Assembly: GCF_963678635.1 (NCBI RefSeq)
Contig: NC_087067.1
Location: 50,958,233 to 51,022,232 of the forward strand
Source of the DNA: Symsagittifera roscoffensis
Lineage: Eukaryota > Xenacoelomorpha > Acoela > Convolutidae
DNA length: 64,000 bases
Reading direction: 5' to 3'
Made by a program: the position numbers and the translations under genes. A model generated the notes under the pieces. It made no database searches. It was not told the origin of the DNA and was given only the letters and a program-made list of their open reading frames with translations. Below, piece after piece: positions 20,643-32,000 of this stretch. Every line of letters starts with the position of its first letter. Positions within the stretch are counted from its first letter, which is position 1.

Positions 20643-20895
20643 ACGTAGTGGAAAGGAGAAGGCAGAGATGTTAAAGGAAGATTTGGAGAGAAACGTGACG
20701 TTGTGTCTCCACAACAGCTTCTGCAGGAACAGAGAATCTAACGTGGATCCCCTACCTTGCTGCAAACAGAAGGTAGAAGAGCAGAAGTGTTGCAGGACGG
20801 CTTCCAGCAGCGTCAGGATAGCTAATGACGTGTTGCAAGATACGGAAACTGAGAGTGCAGAGTCAGTATCACAGGAGGAAGAAATGGAACATTGA
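20503..20895 (+). pseudogene. C-terminal end of the unrecognised protein
   Basis: This frame overlaps the end of the previous one and is more protein-like from about 20,560. It has an Ala/Gly/Lys stretch, then a Cys-rich, Ser/Glu-rich tail ending at TGA 20893-20895. It is probably the true C-terminus of the same broken gene. No family recognised. Confidence 0.38.
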
Positions 20896-22458
20896 CGAAT
20901 GGCCGAAAAACAAGATGCAAAAAGAGATTAAATTAGAAGAATTTAGAAGTTTTAGAACTTCTAAACGACGAAAAAAGAAGAAAACAAAGGAGTAATGAAG
21001 AAAAAGTTACAACTCAGAATTGTTTTATGTGTGTGAAAAAAACTCAAGTGAGAAACCAAGCAACCAAGTTGTAATTGAAAACTGAAACATTTAGTTGAGT
21101 TTTGAAATTGTTGCATTTATAAATTTGCATTTTGATTTTAGTTGGGTGGCTTTAGAAACACTCACTTACTATTTATTTAGGAAGGCTTAAGTGAAGGAGT
21201 ATATTTAAATATTCCAGCCTGCATGACTGTTTTTAATCAGCTAGGAGAACTGATCACTTTGTGGTGACATGGAAGGCTTGGGTAATCTCTCGAAGAGGGA
21301 GATTGTTTCATTGTTCTTTCTAACCACAGAGTTTCTTAGTTTTAGTATTCAGGACAATAACAAGCAAGATTTCCGAAGGGAGAAGCATAGTTGGATAATT
21401 TTAGCTTGTTGGATTGCAGGACTGTCCTGCAAGCCAACACCTTTTAAACCTAAGAGAAAAAGTTGTAATCGGGACATTGACATTGGAAGTCAGAAAATAT
21501 GTTTTATCTTAAGTCATATCCTCAATGTGCAGATTCATGAAAGAATTTGAAGGCTATAATGATGTACTATGATGCCATTTATATTCTGCAGTGAGTCGAT
21601 GTGACGTGGATAAAGGTAATTTCGTGCATTTTGTAAATTCTGTTCGATGACACTGTATCTATTTTACAAACATTGCGTGATTCAATGAGGACATTGACCG
21701 GGCTGTCCGGGGAGTATGTGACATTCGACCAGAATGGCCAAAATGCAATCTCTGCAGAATTCGAAATTTTAGCAGCGAGCCTTCCGGATTAGTGATTTTT
21801 AAGGATTAAGAACGTTATTCGAACGATTGAACAAAACGTGAAGGTTGAAGGATTCGGAAATTGCTAATTTTTAAATTTTCGAAGTGATTACGTAACATTT
21901 CTGAGAAACATCAGAAACGGCCATTTTGGCAGAAAAGCTAAAAAAAACAACAGAAGAACGATAGTCGCACTGACTAAAACAACTAAGATTGTGAGAAAAA
22001 AACAATAGAGAAAAACAGAGGAACGTTCCGAGTTGCAACTATTGTGTCGCTACAATAGTTGCAAGGCCGTTGCAGACAACGGTGAAAGGTGGAAGACAGC
22101 CTTCCGGATTACGAAGAATTCAAGATTAACGAGCTTGATTCAGTGGGTTCAAGAATCCGGAAGGGTTTCGGAACTGAAACTTTTATCCTTTCATATAAAC
22201 TTTTAGCTTCTTGTCATGTACTGAATTGAATTTAATTAACAACTAGATTCATTTTGATAAGGATGAGAAGCTAGGAGTTGGGGGAAAGGGTTGATCCATC
22301 TTCGATGGAGATGATGATTTTTATCTACTGAACAAAAACAATAGTAATATAATAAATAGTAGTAGCCCTGTTTTTAGGAGTGACCTCGTGGTCTGGGGAT
22401 ACTGAGACCCAGCCATGAGCTCACTATTCTTGCATGTAATTAAGTTAATTTGAGTGTT
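20896..22458 (+). other. 3' untranslated region of element 1
   Basis: It is AT-rich and non-coding. A 93-codon frame at 21,269-21,550 is the longest and has no recognised family. The CCTTCCGGATTA and AATCCGGAAGGGT motifs near 21,779, 22,099 and 22,151 echo the leader motifs (953 and 2,427-2,765). A purine-rich GGGGAG at 21,709-21,714 followed by TGTGACA at 21,717 could be a polypurine tract plus LTR start. If so, the 3' LTR would be much longer than the conserved block annotated here. Confidence 0.4.
21840..22320. repeat. Diverged module, inverted relative to bases 56-530
   Basis: About 21,840-21,990 (ATTTCTGAGAAAC, then CGGCCATTTTGG) matches the complement of 400-530. About 22,260-22,320 (GGGAAAGGGTTGATCCATC) matches the complement of 56-100. 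Order and orientation are both reversed, as if one block had been inverted. The similarity is imperfect and was judged by eye. Confidence 0.4.
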
Positions 22459-22648
22459 TTGACCGAAGCCGAAAGCAGTAACGTTTTTCGTCGACCCGAT
22501 GTTAGAAAAGACCACCGAAAGTACTGGCTTGGTAGAGACGGTGAATAGCATATAAAGCTCTGTTTAGACGTTAGCCAGTCGTCTTAGGACTTAGTTTTAT
22601 TTTCCGTCGATATGTATCTTCCGGATGAATGTTAAAAATATCCTTCCA
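22459..22648 (+). repeat. 3' LTR of element 1 (conserved block)
   Basis: This is the direct repeat of 625-813, beginning TTGACCGAAGCCGAAAGC and ending near CTTCCA. It differs from the 5' copy by several substitutions and single-base indels, which indicates an old insertion or independent decay. It carries an intact TATAAA. Confidence 0.65.
22551..22556 (+). promoter_or_regulatory. TATA box in the 3' LTR of element 1
   Basis: TATAAA lies about 92 bases into the conserved LTR block. The matching place in the 5' copy reads TGCAAA. Transcription would start about 30 bases downstream, which would place the R region within the conserved block. Confidence 0.5.
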
Positions 22649-22756
22649 CTCTAGAAAATAAGAACGTCCCCATACTTAGGTCTCGAAATACCCAAAATAA
22701 ACGAACGCCATTATAAACAGAGTCGGAACAATCCGTTAAGTTATTTTTTTTAGACG

Positions 22757-23310
22757 GTGGAACTTTGATCCATTTCAGATGGATCAACCTAAATCTCGCC
22801 TTATCTCAACATAACAATCATAAAAACACACTCGAGAAAACTAAATTTGGTACTTACATAGCAGCACGCTTGAGACACAGAGTAACTAAACTAATTAACG
22901 ACTCTGGCATAAATATAATCAAGTATAACTCAAGAAGTTTTCTAACGATGAGTCCCAATCAAGGGAAGTAAGTTTTAACTCAAGAATATAGTTTTGACTC
23001 TGGACCATTGGGAGACTTTACTTGGCAGCCTTTCCGTTGAAGGTTCACACTGGTCCAGTTGATTTTAGCTCTGCTCTCGTGGTCGTTTGGTCTTCTATGT
23101 CAGATAGGACAGCTCTACTCTAGTTTTCTACGATGGAAATTGCGAATAGCGATTTCCCACTGTATATATTTGACAACTTTCCCGCAATTGTTAATTCGGT
23201 CGTTCTGATTTCTCATTTTATGTTTTCAGTTGTCGCGAGAAAACTGAGCATGACAGACTCCATTCGAAATTTTGAAAAATAAAACTTCACTCCAAAATCA
23301 CGTATATTCG
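22757..23310. repeat. Third, diverged copy of the flanking module
   Basis: TTTGATCCATTTCAGATGGATCAACC at about 22,763 and TCGTTCTGATTT, TTTTCAGT, ATTCGAAATTTTGAAAAATAAAAC at about 23,198-23,290 match 56-100 and 400-530 in the same order and orientation. The sequence between is only weakly similar. The rest of 22,649-23,811 shows no gene. Confidence 0.3.
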
Positions 23311-23811
23311 TGTCCCTCAAGGTCAAACTTCCAGATATGAACGACTGGCACAAATTATCAACTTTAATTACATTAATTTTCTACTGTTCAAACAGAAGAA
23401 AACTTAGCAGCAGAATAGTGATCGCCGCAGTGGCGCCAACGTGTTGCGAGCTTGCCAACAGAGGGTAGGACTCTATACGAAAATTGGTGCTTTTTTGCTG
23501 CATCGAATTGGCAATTTATTAGCATATGTGGCTGCGTTATTGACGTCTAGTTTTTGGGGATTGTAAGCATCCGTGGCTAAATGGTTCGTGCGTGAGACTC
23601 AAATTTGCTAGAACGTAGATTTTTACTAATTGGAGTTTTCGCTAAGCCTCGAGTTTGCTAATTCGAGGCTCATTTCTACTTTAATTGTGTCACTTGATAG
23701 AGCTGCTTTTTGGTCGTGTTCTCGCAAGTGTTTGCGAAGCCCAGCTTCGCCTTTGTGTAAATATTTGCAAACAGTTTTGGTCATTGCCAGTTACATTTAT
23801 AAAGTTACGGA

Positions 23812-23820
23812 ATGTTTTCA
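23812..23820 (+). promoter_or_regulatory. Splice acceptor before the first coding exon of the demethylase gene
   Basis: TGTTTTCAG ends at 23,820, 30 bases before the ATG I choose (23851). It could be the 3' end of an intron after a non-coding exon, or a spliced-leader trans-splice site if the organism is a nematode. No upstream non-coding exon can be recognised from sequence alone. Confidence 0.45.
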
Positions 23821-24077
23821 GATGAATGGGTGGCTAAACTGTTAGTGGTTATGGATAATCCTAGAAAACGGAAGACTACTGAAAAGGAGGAATGCTTGTC
23901 ATGCCCATTGTCTCCGAAAGTTCGAAAACTAGTTTGTGGTGTCAAAAGTTGCTCAGTCAATTTCAACTGTTGCTTCTGTATCTCTGATGAATGTGGAGCT
24001 GACAACGAAGATGGATGCCTTCATGTTAGCCCATCGGAGCATTGCTGTGCTAAATGCGTTGCCGAAATCAATAGCGG
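23821..24077 (+). CDS. KDM1B: KDM1B/LSD2-like demethylase, coding exon 1 (N-terminal zinc-binding region)
   Basis: Coding starts at ATG 23851 (MDNPRKRK). The 75 residues are basic at first, then rich in Cys and His in pairs (CLSC, CCFC, HCCAKC), which fits the N-terminal C4H2C2-type zinc finger that precedes the CW finger in LSD2 proteins. The donor GGTAAG follows at 24,078. The exon ends in phase 2 and joins in frame to 38,501. LSD2 removes methyl groups from histone H3 lysine 4 in the nucleus by FAD-dependent oxidation. This exon stands 14.4 kb away from the next because of retroelements in intron 1. Confidence 0.75.
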
Positions 24078-24819
24078 GTAAGTTATTGTGAACTATTTGA
24101 CCTTTTGGGTATTTCACTTTATAATAACCCGAAGAAGAAGAAACACTATAATTACTATACAGAATAGATACTGCACAGTATAGTAACAGTGTAAAATTAA
24201 TATTAGTTGTAAATTTAGATTAGTGACTCATGTTTGAATAAAATGAGATGAAATTATCACATCAATTAAATCATCAATTTAGGAATGAAAAAAATATATT
24301 TGTACACCCGTAAAAATTGTAACAAGGTAAAATTATTAAAACATTGTCAAAATGAACATATAATTGCAAATCAACTAATGAAAACGGAATTCACGCCATG
24401 TATTTGTATGCGTACATATAGGATTAGATTTCATTAGAACTCATTAGATTAGAACTCTTTTAATTTTTTCTTGATGTTGATGTGGTAATACCAAAATTTC
24501 GTAATTTACTGGGCAACGAATTCCTTTTTTTTTGACGTCAGGTAGAGATGTAGACAAGTAGTTGAACATTGTTTATCAAATATTATTTGCTTTGTTTGTT
24601 GATTTTTTCTATAAATCGCTGCCGGTAGCCTCAATGCCTTTGTAAAAGCTTGCCTTTTGTTAGTAAGATACTGATATAGATATATAACACATTTCAACTC
24701 AATTCTTTTTGCAATCCCGATAAATTATTTACTTTTTCGTAGTGCGGCATGAGATTGAAATTTTGATCTGAAAAATGTGCGTTTCAAAGCCCAGTTCAAC
24801 TGCTTCTCTGTGGACATCT

Positions 24820-25560
24820 TTTTGTTTGAGACTGAAATGAAAATTTAAAATCAAGAATCAGACCTAAGTATTTGCATTCAGTTTTCTTCGCTACGTATTC
24901 GTCATTTATAATAAGTCAGTAAGTTTCTAGATTCTGTTGATCATTTTTTTGACAAAAAATTTTATTTTCAGATTTTGATGCATTCAAATTCCACTGATTT
25001 TCGGCTTATAGCTGCACCTTTACAGCTTATTGATATCATGTGCTTTGACATTCGAAAAGTTATAAGCTTATAGAGCTGATGTATTTTTAATTCATCAAGT
25101 GAACCGAAGAAAGCTATTTGTTTCAAACAACAAAAATAAATTTTCGATATCACAAATTTTCGAACTCAAGGTAGCTCGCATTTTGATCTGAAAAATGTGC
25201 GTTTCAAAGCCCAGTTCAACTGCTTTTTCTAGGACATCATTGAAGTTGCATTAATTTGCTCCAAATATATTGCTGCATAATCTAAATGACGCAATGCAAC
25301 CAAAGACAATGTTGGAAGTTGTTGTCCAATAGTATCTATCGTTTTAATTCCTTGGGCCATTTTTTGCATTTTTTTTGTTTGAGAATGAAATGAAAGATTA
25401 TAATCAAGAATCAGGTTAAATATTTGTATTCAGTTTCGCTACGTATTGGTCAGTTATAATAAGTCGGTAAGTTTCCAGAATCTGTTTATCATTTTTTGAC
25501 CAAAAATTATAAATTGATGTTGATGCATTCAAGTTCCACTGATTTTTGGCTAAAAACTTA
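24820..25560. repeat. Partial tandem duplication in the 3' part of LINE-A
   Basis: The stretch 24,820-25,010 (TTTTGTTTGAGACTGAAATG onward) is repeated with differences at 25,371-25,560, about 551 bp further on. A TTTGATCTGAAAAATGTGCG block recurs at 24,764 and 25,184. Both lie in sequence that reads as the RT C-terminal region of LINE-A on the minus strand. Confidence 0.65.
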
Positions 25561-26210
25561 GTTTGTTCGAGCAATGAACTTTGTAACTCATTCAATGCAT
25601 CATTTGAAGTTAGGGATGATGAAAATATCGCACAGTTGTCTGGATATTGCTTCAAAGTACATTCATGGGGTTTTCGTTTGGTATATCATTGATATATAAA
25701 TTGAATAACAATGGACCTAGTACCGTAGCTTGTGGTACACCTTTTAACTTCAACCCAGTCAGAAAAAATTCCATTCACATTTACACTTTGAAGGCGTTCA
25801 TTGAGAAAATTTTTAATAATGCATTTGCTTCCATTGAAATAGAGTGTAAGTTATTTCTAAAATATGTGAAATAGAGTCAAAAGCCTTTGAAAGATCCAAT
25901 AAAGCTGCATGAACAATTTTTTATAGAATCTATTTCTTTTCGGATAGTTTTTGTAACGTGTGTTGAGAACTTTCTGCGAAATCCAACTGAATTGGAGTTA
26001 TTATTTGATGTTTGTTCGAATGTTCTGTTATTTGAGCATAAAGAGCTTTTTCAAAGATTTTGGAAAATGCACATGTTTTTGAAGTAGTGCGATAGTTTTT
26101 GGATCCAACGGATTATCTTTTTTGAAGAAGGGTGTGACATTTGCTTTCTTTAGCTCAGCTAGAAAAAATTTTCCCATCTATGCAGGCATTAATAACAAAA
26201 GTAGGGTTGG
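25416..26210 (-). pseudogene. LINE-A reverse transcriptase fragment
   Basis: Minus-strand reading shows RT motif A as Leu-Asp-Leu-Ser-Lys-Ala-Phe-Asp near 25,890, motif B (Gly-Val-Pro-Gln, then Leu-Gly-Pro-Leu-Leu-Phe) near 25,700, and a damaged motif C (Tyr-Pro-Asp-Asn in place of Tyr-Ala-Asp-Asp) near 25,645. The frame changes between motifs, so the copy is dead. Confidence 0.75.
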
Positions 26211-26216
26211 TCACAA

Positions 26217-26528
26217 TTATTGCCCAAGCAGGTACGGTAGAAAATGGAAGGGTGGAAGTTCAGACTTAACTAGAATATAAGGTTGAGACTTAACAGAGCC
26301 AAAAAAAAATCGCCTAAGTTCGAAAAATACATAGTTAAAATGATTTGCAATTTTTGTATCCTGAGTTATCATTTCATGAAATGAGTTACGTATCGCCGTA
26401 ATTATGCTGCTGCTTGAACAGCAACCACGAACCTGTTTGATATTTTTCCATTTTTGCTGAACTGTTTTCAGAAGTGAGTAGACACTTAGCGAATGCTTTT
26501 CTCGTTTATCTTTAATTAAGCTGGACAA
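26217..26528 (-). pseudogene. LINE-A endonuclease-RT linker fragment
   Basis: An open stretch of 103 codons carries the Trp-Lys-Asn-Ile-Lys and Ile-Ala-Asn-His-Phe-Asn features usual between the endonuclease and RT domains of Jockey/CR1-type LINEs. It is in the right order relative to the RT fragment at 25.4-26.2 kb. Confidence 0.6.
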
Positions 26529-26831
26529 CTGCCAATTATCTTCGGTATTTTGAATTTGACAAGATTAAAGCGATCCTTGCTGACTTTTCAACTCTTCTTT
26601 GCTTTCTGAATCAAACCATTCCGTTTTCAGCTCATTTTTAGCTTAAAAAGTGCGAATACATTGTTTTGATCAACGCATGTTGGTGAAAAGCATTAAAAAT
26701 TAAAGTTATCATCAATGAAAACATGTTTGTGCTTTGCATTGGTATAACTGAAACTAGGGAAGAGCGGAAAGAGTTTAACAAAAATCCTATTTACTGTAAT
26801 TGTCTTTGTTGAAAGTATAAATAATTTTTGG

Positions 26832-27270
26832 CTAGGTCTTTCCACATTTAATATTTGTCACAACAAGTGAAGCAAAATGTTCCGTTTTTATAAGGTGTAT
26901 CAAAACAAAATGCGTTTCCGTTTGTTTCATAGTCACTATTAATTTAATCGATTTGAGTTTTTGCCGAAGCATTGACTCGAGTCTCATCATTGGGATAGAA
27001 AATTTTAATCCATATGGAGTAATGATCGATTCCATATTGTCTTTATCTGATCTGTTCAAGTAATTTATGTTATTATGACCCATGAGAGTTATCTTGTTAG
27101 AAACAGTAAATGTGTTGTAAACGTTGAGTGTTAATTGTTCTGAAAAATCAATGAAATTAGTATTGGTTGGATTATAACACTAATTAATCAACGTTTTTTT
27201 TTACTCGCAAAGTTAAAGTTCGATTTGCATTCCACCCATACTGAATCACTTTTTTTATTTTTCAAACAAG
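26832..27270 (-). pseudogene. LINE-A AP-endonuclease fragment
   Basis: Minus-strand reading contains His-Asn-Asn-Ile-Asn-Tyr-Leu (the family usually has Gly-Asp-Phe-Asn-Ile-Asn) and further right (upstream on this strand) Ser-Ile-Trp-Val-Glu-Cys. This matches the order of an exonuclease-endonuclease-phosphatase fold in LINE ORF2. It is broken by stops. Confidence 0.55.
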
Positions 27271-27884
27271 TTTAAATCTTCTTTTAGTTTCGGAGCTAAT
27301 TTTATCGGTCTAAACAACAAAACACCATCACCTTATATTTTTATTGAAGGTTGTCTATCAAATCTAAACATCACGTGTGTTTTTGGTTCTGAATCCCATA
27401 ACTTCAAATCATCTTTTTTTGTTAGCCCTGTTTCCGAAAATCCTAAAACCGTATTTGCACCCAAATCCTGAACAGTTTTTTTAAACCTGCATGCGTTTTC
27501 TAATTACACTTTGAAAATTCAAATGCACAAATATCAGATTTTTTGCTTTCGTGGAACAAATTTTGTGGACAGCTTCTATTGAGCTGAAGTATCCCAGAAA
27601 TTTTTTCGTTTTCTCCAATTTTTCTATTTGAGATATAGCGGTTAAAAGCGCCGCACAAAACAACCAGAATTTAATATTTAGCATCACAAATTGGTTTCAA
27701 ATATTCAAAAGACTCATCGCCCAAATCCTTCAAAATCTAATTAAGTTTCAAAACTGCTTGTTAAGTTTCTGTACATTTGCATTAAATTTCTATCTAAAAG
27801 CCCCTAGAGGAGTTACTGTACAGATTGCGATTGTTTGGGGGTTAAACTTATGATTTAAAAAACTAAAAAATAAATTATTCTCTC

Positions 27885-28420
27885 TTAACTCTTCACAGAT
27901 TCTTTTGCATCGAATTCATTTGAAACACAGTCATTTATTCCAATCAAAGTAGTTACGTGTTTAAAATGGCGAGATTTACTGTTTTTCACCCCTTCCACTT
28001 GTCCAAAAATGTTGTGGCCCTCAAATCTTCTCGCTAATACATTTTCTGATATTTGTTCTCCATTTATTCTGTTCACTATTGAGTCCCCCAGCAATAATCT
28101 GCAGTATTCGCCATCTCTTGGTAAAATATGTGTTTTCTTTGTTCGACTTTTTCGTGATCGTGGTTATTTATTTCTTGGTTGAGTTCATTGGTTTCGTCTG
28201 GTGGGTCAAATTGATTTTTTCTGTTATTTGTCACGTTTTCTTTGTTCCATTCTTTTTTATTTTCGACTTTGTTCTCTGATTTTTCGAATTACCCGGATTT
28301 TTAAATTTTTCCAGATCGAAAATATTTTTACCTTTTTCTCTTCCTTGGTTGACGTCGAAAGTTTTTGGATAATTTTTTTGAAATAAATAATGTCTTCCAT
28401 GGCGTTTTTTAAATCTCATA
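27885..28420 (-). pseudogene. LINE-A ORF1 with SGNH-like segment
   Basis: On the minus strand a basic, Lys/Asn-rich N-terminal part (28,231-28,419) is followed by a segment with Leu-Leu-Gly-Asp-Ser-Ile-Val near 28,090 and Ile-Gly-Ile-Asn-Asp near 27,935. These correspond to the Gly-Asp-Ser and Gly-X-Asn-Asp blocks of SGNH hydrolases, as known in the ORF1 of CR1-like LINEs. No Asp-X-X-His block was found. The same sequence is duplicated at 33,256-33,791. Confidence 0.6.
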
Positions 28421-29002
28421 TTTTAGCTCGTCCTTAAAATTTCCGTAAGTTTCGAGGTCAGTCATGTTGGCGATCAAAAGAAGAAATTTAAAATAAAGCA
28501 TTGAAATAACCGACTGTTCACTAGAAAATTAAATTGGTTGTGAATATCTCAAGCATGTTATTGAACCGGCATTTGACCGGCATTTAAAAGTTTCAAAATT
28601 TTTTTCTTGTGTAGAGAACAACCGGTGTGATTTTTTTTCGTCTAATTTTATGAGAATAAAGCGAGCGAGCAGGCTTGTAGTAGGCTTATAAGAGTTGGTT
28701 TAAAATTTTTATAGCTAACAATTACAGCATGGACAGATCTGCCGAATAATGCAGTGGCATCAACTGCCCGATATTATCATGCAAAACTGTCATCGCTCCA
28801 ACATGCGAATTGGCACACATGGAAAAGCACAGCAGAGGCATATTACCTGGCGAAGTACCGGAAGCCTGGTTGACGTCACAGCGCAGGTTTATATGTATCG
28901 TGTGTAGACCGCGAATCACATCGTGGGAGCTGCAGTGCCACGAACAGTCTCGAAACAGGGCGAGCCACCATCACAACAGAAAAGTCATCTTCAGATGAAG
29001 TC

Positions 29003-32000
29003 TTGACCTTAAAGCGGGCGACATTGAAGCACATCCCGAAACGAGCTCTTCAGAATTTCAGAAAGTGCTCAGGTCATATCTGTGAAAGTCGAAGACGCAT
29101 GGACAAAACTGATGATGCTTCCAAGTGCGTGCTACCGTCAAACAAAAGAGCGGGGAAAAGCAAAATCTACCATCCATCGAAAAGTTTTGTGAAATGTGGA
29201 AAAAAAGGAGACCAACTTGCATTATGGGCAGGCGCTAAAGAAACAGCGGAGTAGGCCAAACTCTTAAAACCAAAGCAAACCAATGACCAGCAGCAGCGAG
29301 ATGCTCAGCTAGACGCCACTCTCGCCATGCGGCAGGAGGTCAATACGGCAGAGCTGGTCGAATTCTGACATTCTCAGGAATTGCCACCAACACAGAACAC
29401 ACCTGAAATTTGTTCAAGTCCAAACATCCTCAAGCGCCAAATCCTGAAATCGACAAAGGTACTGAAGCGGTTCAATTGGAGTCGGGTTTTAACTGAAGCA
29501 ATCAAGAGCTTTCCTAAAGATACGGCGTGTGCCCATCGGGACTGAGGGCCCAACATCTTATTTAAGCTCACGAAGCGCCAGTCCCGGTCAGTAATGCTAC
29601 TCAGTTATGATATGTCGTGAACATCCTCATTCGAGGGGCAGCTCCAAGACAAGTATCTCCGTTCATCGCCGGAGCGTCTATGACGGCACTGAAGAAACCG
29701 AACGACGACATCCGCCCCATCGCATCGGGTGAAATTCTCAGACGGTTAACGAGCAAATGCGCATGCACCAAAATGAAAATCAAAGCTAGCAGCTTTTTCG
29801 AGGAGGAGCAGAGATTACACACCGGCTGCGAAAAGCGATGGAAGAGCACTGGCTGGACGAAGGCTTCGTTGTTTTCAAAGTTGACATATACAACGCTTTC
29901 AACACCATAGACAGGCAACTGGTCATGAGCGAATGCAAACGTCACTTCCCGCAAATTTCTGATATGGCGAGCATCCAAAGCTCTGGCACATGCTGGGCAG
30001 CCTCTTTTCAGAGCTCGGGGTCCAACAGGGTGACCCACTTGGGCCCCTCATATTCGCTCTTGCACTACACTCAGTGGTCAACGACTGAGACGCAGCATGC
30101 GATCTGCTCCTACCTTGTTTCGTATCTCGACGATGGCGTTTTCTCTGTCAAAAGATCAGAAATAGAGGAAGTCTCAGAGATCCTAGAAATAATCGAGAAA
30201 AAGTACCATGAGCTGTTAGGGGCACCGATAGACCGCCTGCAGTTCTGCCAGAATGCCATCGCGGAGAAGGCGAAGGAAGCCTACGAACTGTTGTCGAAGT
30301 TGCTTGAGTTAGGAAACCCGCCTCCACCACATTGCTCGTATTTGCGCTTCATTCTGCAGTTTTAGCCAGCTCGCAAGATCTGTCCCTCCAAACGTCTCTT
30401 CATGTCAGGAAGTGCTTTGAAGAGAGCGTGGTCGTAACACAACAGATCGAGCATGGACACTACCACAACTACCGATACGATTCGGGGGATTCGTCCTGCG
30501 GTCGTTGGAACACCACTGCAGCCCTGCATTCATAGCCTGACGCGCATTCTCAATGGGTGCCGCATCGGACGTTCAGAAAATGGAAGGCGCACTTGAATTT
30601 TTCAATAGCAGAATAGGGGACCATGAACACCTCAGTTCAACTTCTGAACTCGTTCGCTAGAAATCATTATCCGACTTGATTTACGAGCACAGTTTCCACG
30701 AATTAGAAGAAACTTGCACTCTTGCTGAAAAAGTCCAAACATCCTCAAGCGCCAAATCCTGAAATCGACAAAGGTACTGAAGCGGTTCAATTGGAGTCGG
30801 GTTTTAACTGAAGCAATCAAGAGCTTTCCTAAAGATACGGCGTGTGCCCATCGGGACTGAGGGCCCAACATCTTATTTAAGCTCACGAAGCGCCAGTCCC
30901 GGTCAGTAATGCTACTCAGTTATGATATGTCGTGAACATCCTCATTCGAGGGGCAGCTCCAAGACAAGTATCTCCGTTCATCGCCGGAGCGTCTATGACG
31001 GCACTGAAGAAACCGAACGACGACATCCGCCCCATCGCATCGGGTGAAATTCTCAGACGGTTAACGAGCAAATGCGCATGCACCAAAATGAAAATCAAAG
31101 CTAGCAGCTTTTTCGAGGAGGAGCAGAGATTACACACCGGCTGCGAAAAGCGATGGAAGAGCACTGGCTGGACGAAGGCTTCGTTGTTTTCAAAGTTGAC
31201 ATATACAAAACGCTTTCAACACCATAGACAGGCAACTGGTCATGAGCGAATGCAAACGTCACTTCCCGCAAATTTCTGATATGGCGAGCATCCAAAGCTC
31301 TGGCACATGCTGGGCATTCTCTTTTCAGAGCTCGGGGTCCAACAGGGTGACCCACTTGGGCCCCTCATATTCGCTCTTGCACTACACTCAGTGGTCAACG
31401 GCTGAGACGCAGCATGCGATCTGCTCCTACCTTGTTTCGTATCTCGACGATGGCGTTTTCTCTGGCAAAAGATCAGAAATAGAGGAAGCCTTAGAGATCC
31501 CAGAAATAATCGAGAAAAAGTACCATGAGCTGTTAGGGGCACCGATAGACAGCCTGCAGTTCTGCCAGAATGCCATCGCGGAGAAGGCGAAGGAAGCCAA
31601 CGAACTGTTGTCGAAGTTGCGTGAGTTAGGAAACCCGCCTCCACCACATTGCTCGTACTTGCGCTTCATTCTGCAGTTTTAGCCAGCTCGCAAGATCTGT
31701 CCCTCCAAACGTCTCTTCATGTCAGGAAGTGCTTTGAAGAGAGCGTGGTCGTAACACAACAGATCGAGCATGGACACTACCACAACTACCGATACGATTA
31801 GGGGGATTCGTCCTGCGTTCGTTGGAACACCACTGCAGCCCGGCATTCATAGCCTCACGCACATTCTCAATAGGTGCCGCATCGGACGTTCAGAAAATGG
31901 AAGGCGCACTTGAGTTTTTCAATAGCAGAATAGGGGACCATGACTCCCTCAGTTCAACTTCTGAGCTCGTTCACTAGAAACCATTATCCGACTTGATTTA

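Larger units (their letters stand above)
1..22648 (+). mobile_element. Element 1: giant decayed Ty3-like LTR retrotransposon
   Basis: This is one long element on the + strand. A block of about 188 bp ending in CA at 813 is repeated at about 22,459-22,648 and looks about 95% identical over the first 165 bp. A tRNA-type primer binding site follows directly at 814. Between them are two zinc knuckles, an aspartic protease, RT, RNase H and a DD35E integrase in Ty3/gypsy order, then a macro-like domain, then a second long gene with an SGNH hydrolase domain. Span from PBS to 3' LTR is near 22 kb, far above the usual 5-9 kb. Three in-frame stops and several frameshifts show that it is dead as sequenced. 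The outer LTR edges are uncertain; no target duplication was found, and the element may extend left of the window. Confidence 0.82.
24764..28480 (-). mobile_element. LINE-A: non-LTR retrotransposon, minus strand, decayed
   Basis: Read on the minus strand, the parts come in LINE order from 28.4 kb leftward: basic ORF1 with an SGNH-like segment, AP-type endonuclease fragment, linker, RT fragment and 3' end. All are broken by frameshifts and stops. The RT style (LDLSKAFDSISH, GVPQ.TVLGPLLFNLYINDI) is that of the Jockey/CR1 group. The ORF1 esterase-like segment is known from CR1-like LINEs. Confidence 0.7.

Noticed and set aside
28722-28919. Minus-strand 65-codon frame and its copy at 34,093
   Set aside because: Duplicated only because the 5.4-kb unit is duplicated; no protein features.
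29601-30038. Minus-strand frame of 145 codons (also at 34,972)
   Set aside because: Antisense to the RT pseudogene core, which has recognisable RT motifs on the + strand.
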